A model generated the notes under the pieces. That model did no database searches. It had not been told where the DNA came from and was given only the letters and a program-made list of their open reading frames with translations. Below are positions 5,753-9,100 of a stretch of 9,100 nucleotides of DNA, piece after piece. The DNA lies in the NCBI GenBank assembly GCA_026706325.1, contig JAPOYZ010000157.1, positions 1-9,100 of the forward strand, read 5' to 3'. A program made the position numbers and the translations under genes. This DNA comes from Candidatus Aminicenantota bacterium. Lineage in GTDB: Bacteria > Acidobacteriota > UBA6911 > RPQK01 > JAJDTT01. How positions within the stretch are numbered: position 1 is the stretch's first letter; each line of letters starts with the position of its first letter.

Positions 5753-7062
5753 ATTTGGTTTACTATCCCGCAGAAGACGGTTCCCTGCCTCGAAACTGGG
5801 ACCTGTCCCCACTATCGACGGCGCGTTCCATCATCGAAGAATTCAAACATCAGATGGAGCAGGGACTGTCGGCCGGCCGGTCCGGCTCCCTGGCCATGAT
5901 CGAGACCTTCATTCCCAGGACGGCCCGGTTCCATCCCGGAACCTACGTGGGCCTGGACATGAGCGGCACCAACTTCCGGGTCGCGGTGCTCTCGGTCAAC
6001 CCGGATCAGAGTCTTTCCGGAAGTCCGCGAATCCGGATCTTTCCCATTCCTTCGAGGCTCAAGCGAGGAGAGGCGGGCCGAGAGGCTCATTCCCGCGACC
6101 TCTTTCGATTCCTCGCCGGCGGCATCGCCCTGACTTTGGAGGAGGAGAGGGTCGCCGCCTCCGGCCTCCGGGTGGGGTTCACCTTCGCCTTTCCCACCCG
6201 AATGGAATCGGCGGACCGGGGCGTCCTCCTGAAATGGACCAAGGAGTGGGACCTCCCCGACCTGGTGGGACGGGATCCGGTCCCCGAACTGGCCCGGGCC
6301 TTCCGGGAGGCCGGCCTTCAAGGAGTGAAGGTCAACGTCCTGCTGAACGACACGGTGGGAACCTTGATCCTGGGATATTTCCGCGACCGCCGGACCCTCG
6401 CCGGGGGAATCCTGGGGACCGGAACCAACCTGGCCGCCTGGCTTGGGTCCACGGCCATCAATTTCGAGTGCGGCAACTTCGATCTCGGACCGCTTCGGGA
6501 CCGCGTCCTGACACCCGTCGACCGGGACCTGGACTCCCGGTCCCGCAATCCGGGACAGCAACGCTTCGAGAAGATGGTGGCCGGCCGCTACCTGGGCGGT
6601 CTTCTCCGGCGCCTTTTGGCCGAGTTCCATCCGCAGGGGAGATTCGGAGAGCGGGGCGCCGTGGGCGCGGAGGACGTTTCGCACCTGGCGGCGGACTCGG
6701 GCGGCTTGCCCGAGACCCGCCGCTTCCTGGAACGGTCGGGCGTCGTGGACGATGGCCTGAAGCAGCGGCGGCAGGCGGCCTCTCTGGCCCGGATGATTCT
6801 GAGACGGTCCGCACAACTCAGTGCGCTGGCCATGATCGCCACGGCGGAGTGGGCCGATCCGAAGCTGGAGGACGACCACGTGATGACCGTGGACGGCTCG
6901 CTGTTCGAGCACGCCCCGGGTTATCCGGAGGCCATGCGCCGGATGTTCCGAAATGTGCTCGGATCCCGGGCCGAACGGTTAGAATGCCGTCTGGTCAAGG
7001 ACGGGTCCGGTATCGGCGCCGCCCTGGCCTCGTCTGCCGTGGAAGCCCGTTGGAGAAGCTGA
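5749..7062 (+). CDS. Eukaryote-type hexokinase (hexokinase family, ATP-dependent)
   Basis: A 437-residue cytoplasmic sugar kinase expected to phosphorylate glucose or another hexose at C6. It carries the signature set of the eukaryotic-type hexokinase family rather than bacterial Glk or ROK kinases: LDMSGTNFRV (69-78, first phosphate loop), GFTFAFP (143-149) followed by LLKWTKEW (160-167), LLNDTVGTL (198-206) with the catalytic base Asp201, GTGTN (223-227), NFECGNFD (238-245) with a sugar-binding Glu240, NPGQQRFEKM (267-276) with Glu274, VDGSLFEHAPGY (381-392), and KDGSGIGAAL (417-426) for adenosine binding. The length matches a single hexokinase unit. I chose GTG at 5749 because it overlaps the DinB-gene stop as GTGA; the frame stays open further upstream but that part is out of frame with the DinB gene. 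A TTG at 5755 is an alternative start. Confidence 0.92.
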   Translation: MNLVYYPAEDGSLPRNWDLSPLSTARSIIEEFKHQMEQGLSAGRSGSLAMIETFIPRTARFHPGTYVGLDMSGTNFRVAVLSVNPDQSLSGSPRIRIFPIPSRLKRGEAGREAHSRDLFRFLAGGIALTLEEERVAASGLRVGFTFAFPTRMESADRGVLLKWTKEWDLPDLVGRDPVPELARAFREAGLQGVKVNVLLNDTVGTLILGYFRDRRTLAGGILGTGTNLAAWLGSTAINFECGNFDLGPLRDRVLTPVDRDLDSRSRNPGQQRFEKMVAGRYLGGLLRRLLAEFHPQGRFGERGAVGAEDVSHLAADSGGLPETRRFLERSGVVDDGLKQRRQAASLARMILRRSAQLSALAMIATAEWADPKLEDDHVMTVDGSLFEHAPGYPEAMRRMFRNVLGSRAERLECRLVKDGSGIGAALASSAVEARWRS

Positions 7063-7063
7063 C

Positions 7064-8761
7064 ATGTCGAGTCCGATCCGTCCGGTGGTGAAACGAATCC
7101 GGGTCCTGTTTCTGGGCGGCCTCCTGATCTCGTTCGCCTACTCCATGCAACTGCAACGCCACCGTCAGATCGAAGTGCCGCCCCCTGCGCCGCCTGCACC
7201 GGTGGAGGCCGGAGCCGACGCGGCGACCCTGAACCTGAAGATCGTGGAGCGAGGATCGGATATTCCCGTCAGCGCCACCGTGAGCGTCAACGGAGGAGCC
7301 GTCGAGGGCGAGGAGGCGTACCTGGAGCATTCGCTGAGGCGTTCGGCCAACCGGCACAAGGGACCGATCCGGTTCCGACCACTGAACTACTACTTCTACA
7401 CCGACGGCACCCTCAGCCTGAAGGTGCCGCCCGGGCGGTGCACGGTGGAGGTGCGAAAGGGCTACGAATACGTTCCGTCGCACCGCACCTTCGAACTGGA
7501 TCCGGGGCAGGTCCTGGACGCCTCCGTCACCCTCTCCCGCTGGATCGACATGGCCGCTCTGGGCTGGTATTCCGGGGACACCCACATCCACTTCGACCGC
7601 ACGGGAACCAACGACGACAGCCTGCTGACGCTGACCTCGGCCCGGGACATTCGCTACGCCTTCAGCCTCTCCATGAACACGCGGGGCTACTCGCTGGGCG
7701 GGGCTTTCGAATCGTGGCATCAGGCCCACGGCCTGGGCGACGGCTCGATCCGCAATCGAGGCCCCTACTACCTCACCTCCGGCCAGGAGTACCGGACCCG
7801 GACCCTGGGTCACGTGACCATCCTCATGGCCCCGGATTACGTCCCCGGCGCCGGTCACACCCCGAACACCGACAGGGGGCCGTCGCTGGGGGTCATCGGC
7901 GACCAGGCTCGGGAGCTGGGGGGAGTGATCGGCCTCAATCACGGCGGCTACACGCGCCTGGAGGCGGACTCCCTGGCTCTTTCCGGAAAGATGGACTTCC
8001 TGGAACTGCTCCAGTTTGGAGGCTATCGGGGACTGGGCCTGGACGGGTGGTACGACTTTCTGAACCTTGGCTACCGCTGGCCCATGGCGGGCGCCTCCGA
8101 CTACCCGGCCACCCGCGAGTTGGGGGACTGCATCACCTACGTGCGGGCTTCCGAGCCCCCCACGCCCCAAGGGTTCATCGAGGGCTTGCTCCGGGGGGAA
8201 AGCTTCGCCACCTCCGGGCCCATGCTCCTGGTCACCGTCAACGGGAAGCAGCCGGGAGAGTCGATCCTGGCTAACGAGAAAACCAGTTTGGACCTGCAAG
8301 TGGAGATCCGAGTCTCCAGTCCCCTTTATCCGGTCCGCTACGTGGACCTGATCAGGAACGGACGCGTCGTGTCGCGGGACTTCTCCGCCGAGGGCCGATC
8401 CCACTGGGAACTGAGCCGCAGGATCGAGGCCTCTTCCAGTGGCTGGGTGGCGGTGAGGGCTTATTCCGACGCCGGGACCGAAGCCCACACCAACCCCGTC
8501 TACGTCTATTTCGACGGCAAGCTCCCCTTCGACGACGACGCCTGCGGCCAGATTCTGGCCCGGCTGGATTCCTCCCTGCGCGCCATTCCCGCCGAGAGCG
8601 TGGTCGCTCGCGTCCGAAAACTTCGGGACCGCTTGGCCCGCTACCGGGATACCGGAAATCCTCAGGGCCTGGCTCTGCCCTCCATCGCCCAGATCGCTGA
8701 GGCCGATGGAAACCGGTCCACCGCACGCCAGGCAGCCGTAACGGGAGCGGCATCGAGATGA
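7064..8761 (+). CDS. Membrane-anchored CehA/McbA-family metallohydrolase
   Basis: A 565-residue protein. Residues 12-28 form a membrane anchor after a basic N-terminus, followed by a Pro-rich linker (39-46). Residues about 54-158 resemble a beta-sandwich (DAATLNLKI, PVSATVSVNGG, LKVPPGRCTVEVRKGYEY). The PHP-like catalytic domain starts at GWYSGDTHIHF (167-177), whose two His should bind metal, and continues with SGQEYRTRTLGHVTIL (239-254), LNHGG (291-295), and GASDYP (343-348) with a metal-binding-type Asp. SFATSGPMLLVTVNG (380-394) opens a C-terminal beta domain typical of CehA/McbA-like proteins, and residues about 495-530 look helical. McbA and CehA hydrolyse carbaryl, but the substrate here is unknown. 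The usual TDHN metal motif of PHP enzymes is not obvious. A GGAG at 7052-7055 precedes the ATG; the hexokinase stop is 1 nt upstream. Confidence 0.85.
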   Translation: MSSPIRPVVKRIRVLFLGGLLISFAYSMQLQRHRQIEVPPPAPPAPVEAGADAATLNLKIVERGSDIPVSATVSVNGGAVEGEEAYLEHSLRRSANRHKGPIRFRPLNYYFYTDGTLSLKVPPGRCTVEVRKGYEYVPSHRTFELDPGQVLDASVTLSRWIDMAALGWYSGDTHIHFDRTGTNDDSLLTLTSARDIRYAFSLSMNTRGYSLGGAFESWHQAHGLGDGSIRNRGPYYLTSGQEYRTRTLGHVTILMAPDYVPGAGHTPNTDRGPSLGVIGDQARELGGVIGLNHGGYTRLEADSLALSGKMDFLELLQFGGYRGLGLDGWYDFLNLGYRWPMAGASDYPATRELGDCITYVRASEPPTPQGFIEGLLRGESFATSGPMLLVTVNGKQPGESILANEKTSLDLQVEIRVSSPLYPVRYVDLIRNGRVVSRDFSAEGRSHWELSRRIEASSSGWVAVRAYSDAGTEAHTNPVYVYFDGKLPFDDDACGQILARLDSSLRAIPAESVVARVRKLRDRLARYRDTGNPQGLALPSIAQIAEADGNRSTARQAAVTGAASR

Positions 8762-9100
8762 GCCGTCCGGGACGGATACGCCTGCGGCTGATTCTTCCCT
8801 TTGCGGGGTTGCTGTTTCTGACTTTCGTCCACTCCATGCAGACGCGCCGCCATGCCCAGATCAGCGAGCACCGTCCCCTTCCGCCTCCCCTGCCGGATCC
8901 CGGCCCCGACGCCGCGACGCTCCAGCTTCGGATCGTCGACGGGCGGACCGGCCGCCCGGTGAGCGCCACCGTCAGCATCAACGGAGGCACCCAGGAGCCG
9001 CAGGAGGGTCCGTACCTGCCCTACTCGCTGCGCCGCACCAACGGAGAGCGGCAGGGACCCATGCGGTTTCGAAAAATCGACGACTACTTTTTCAGCGACG
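8758..9100 (+). CDS. Second CehA/McbA-like metallohydrolase paralogue, 5' part (runs off window)
   Basis: An open frame from ATG at 8758 to the window end (114 residues seen), overlapping the preceding stop as ATGA. It is a tandem paralogue of the gene just upstream: basic N-terminus and membrane helix ending HSMQTRRHAQI (SMQLQRHRQI upstream), a Pro-rich linker, then DAATLQLRIVDGRTGRPVSA with TVSINGG, and SLRR...GPMRFRKIDDYFFSD, which match DAATLNLKI, PVSATVSVNGG and SLRR...GPIRFRPLNYYFYTD in the neighbour at the same spacing. Only the anchor and the N-terminal beta domain lie in the window, so the presence of the catalytic domain is inferred from the paralogue. Confidence 0.85.
   Translation, partial: MSRPGRIRLRLILPFAGLLFLTFVHSMQTRRHAQISEHRPLPPPLPDPGPDAATLQLRIVDGRTGRPVSATVSINGGTQEPQEGPYLPYSLRRTNGERQGPMRFRKIDDYFFSD

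Noticed and set aside
5812..6912. - strand frame of 366 codons antisense to the hexokinase
   Set aside because: It is a GC-driven shadow with no recognisable motif; the + strand hexokinase is unambiguous.
6995..8488. Long open frame of 497 codons antisense to the first metallohydrolase
   Set aside because: Its translation lacks any recognisable domain and mirrors the GC-rich codon pattern of the real gene on the + strand.

Overview
This 9.1-kb window is visibly GC-rich, with G/C-heavy third codon positions and almost no non-coding DNA. It looks like the chromosome of an uncultured-type Gram-negative bacterium. The mix of PIG-L hydrolase, SSS symporter, tandem CehA/McbA-like metallohydrolases and DinB proteins is the kind common in Acidobacteriota and similar lineages. 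That placement is an inference from gene content only; there is no rRNA or tRNA here. I see no CRISPR array, insertion sequence, prophage gene or RNA gene.

Layout. (1) Positions 2-814 (+): the 3' part of a PIG-L/LmbE-family gene whose catalytic motifs are altered. (2) Positions 833-5129 (-): a leftward run that reads, in transcription order, murB, murA, two tiny coupled membrane-protein genes (about 55 and 32 codons), then, after a 108-nt gap, a sodium:solute symporter that ends convergently with the PIG-L gene. murB and murA overlap by 10 nt and the two tiny genes overlap by 1 nt. (3) Positions 5130-5236: a divergent promoter region. (4) Positions 5237-9100 (+): a rightward operon of DinB-family protein, eukaryote-type hexokinase (GTGA overlap), a CehA/McbA-family metallohydrolase (1-nt gap) and a second, paralogous metallohydrolase (ATGA overlap) that runs off the window.

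How it fits together. murB and murA carry out the two committed steps from UDP-GlcNAc to UDP-MurNAc in peptidoglycan synthesis. The symporter probably imports a small solute with Na+. The hexokinase phosphorylates a hexose. The two metallohydrolases are anchored by an N-terminal membrane helix and probably act outside the cytoplasmic membrane. A loose carbohydrate/amino-sugar theme is possible but unproven.

Most notable points: two overlapping small membrane-protein genes with good translational signals between murA and the symporter; a hexokinase with the full eukaryotic signature set inside a bacterial operon; a tandem duplication of membrane-anchored CehA/McbA-like hydrolases; and a PIG-L protein lacking the usual catalytic Asp and probably a zinc-ligand His. 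I found no clear evidence of a wholly new multi-gene system such as a defence island.
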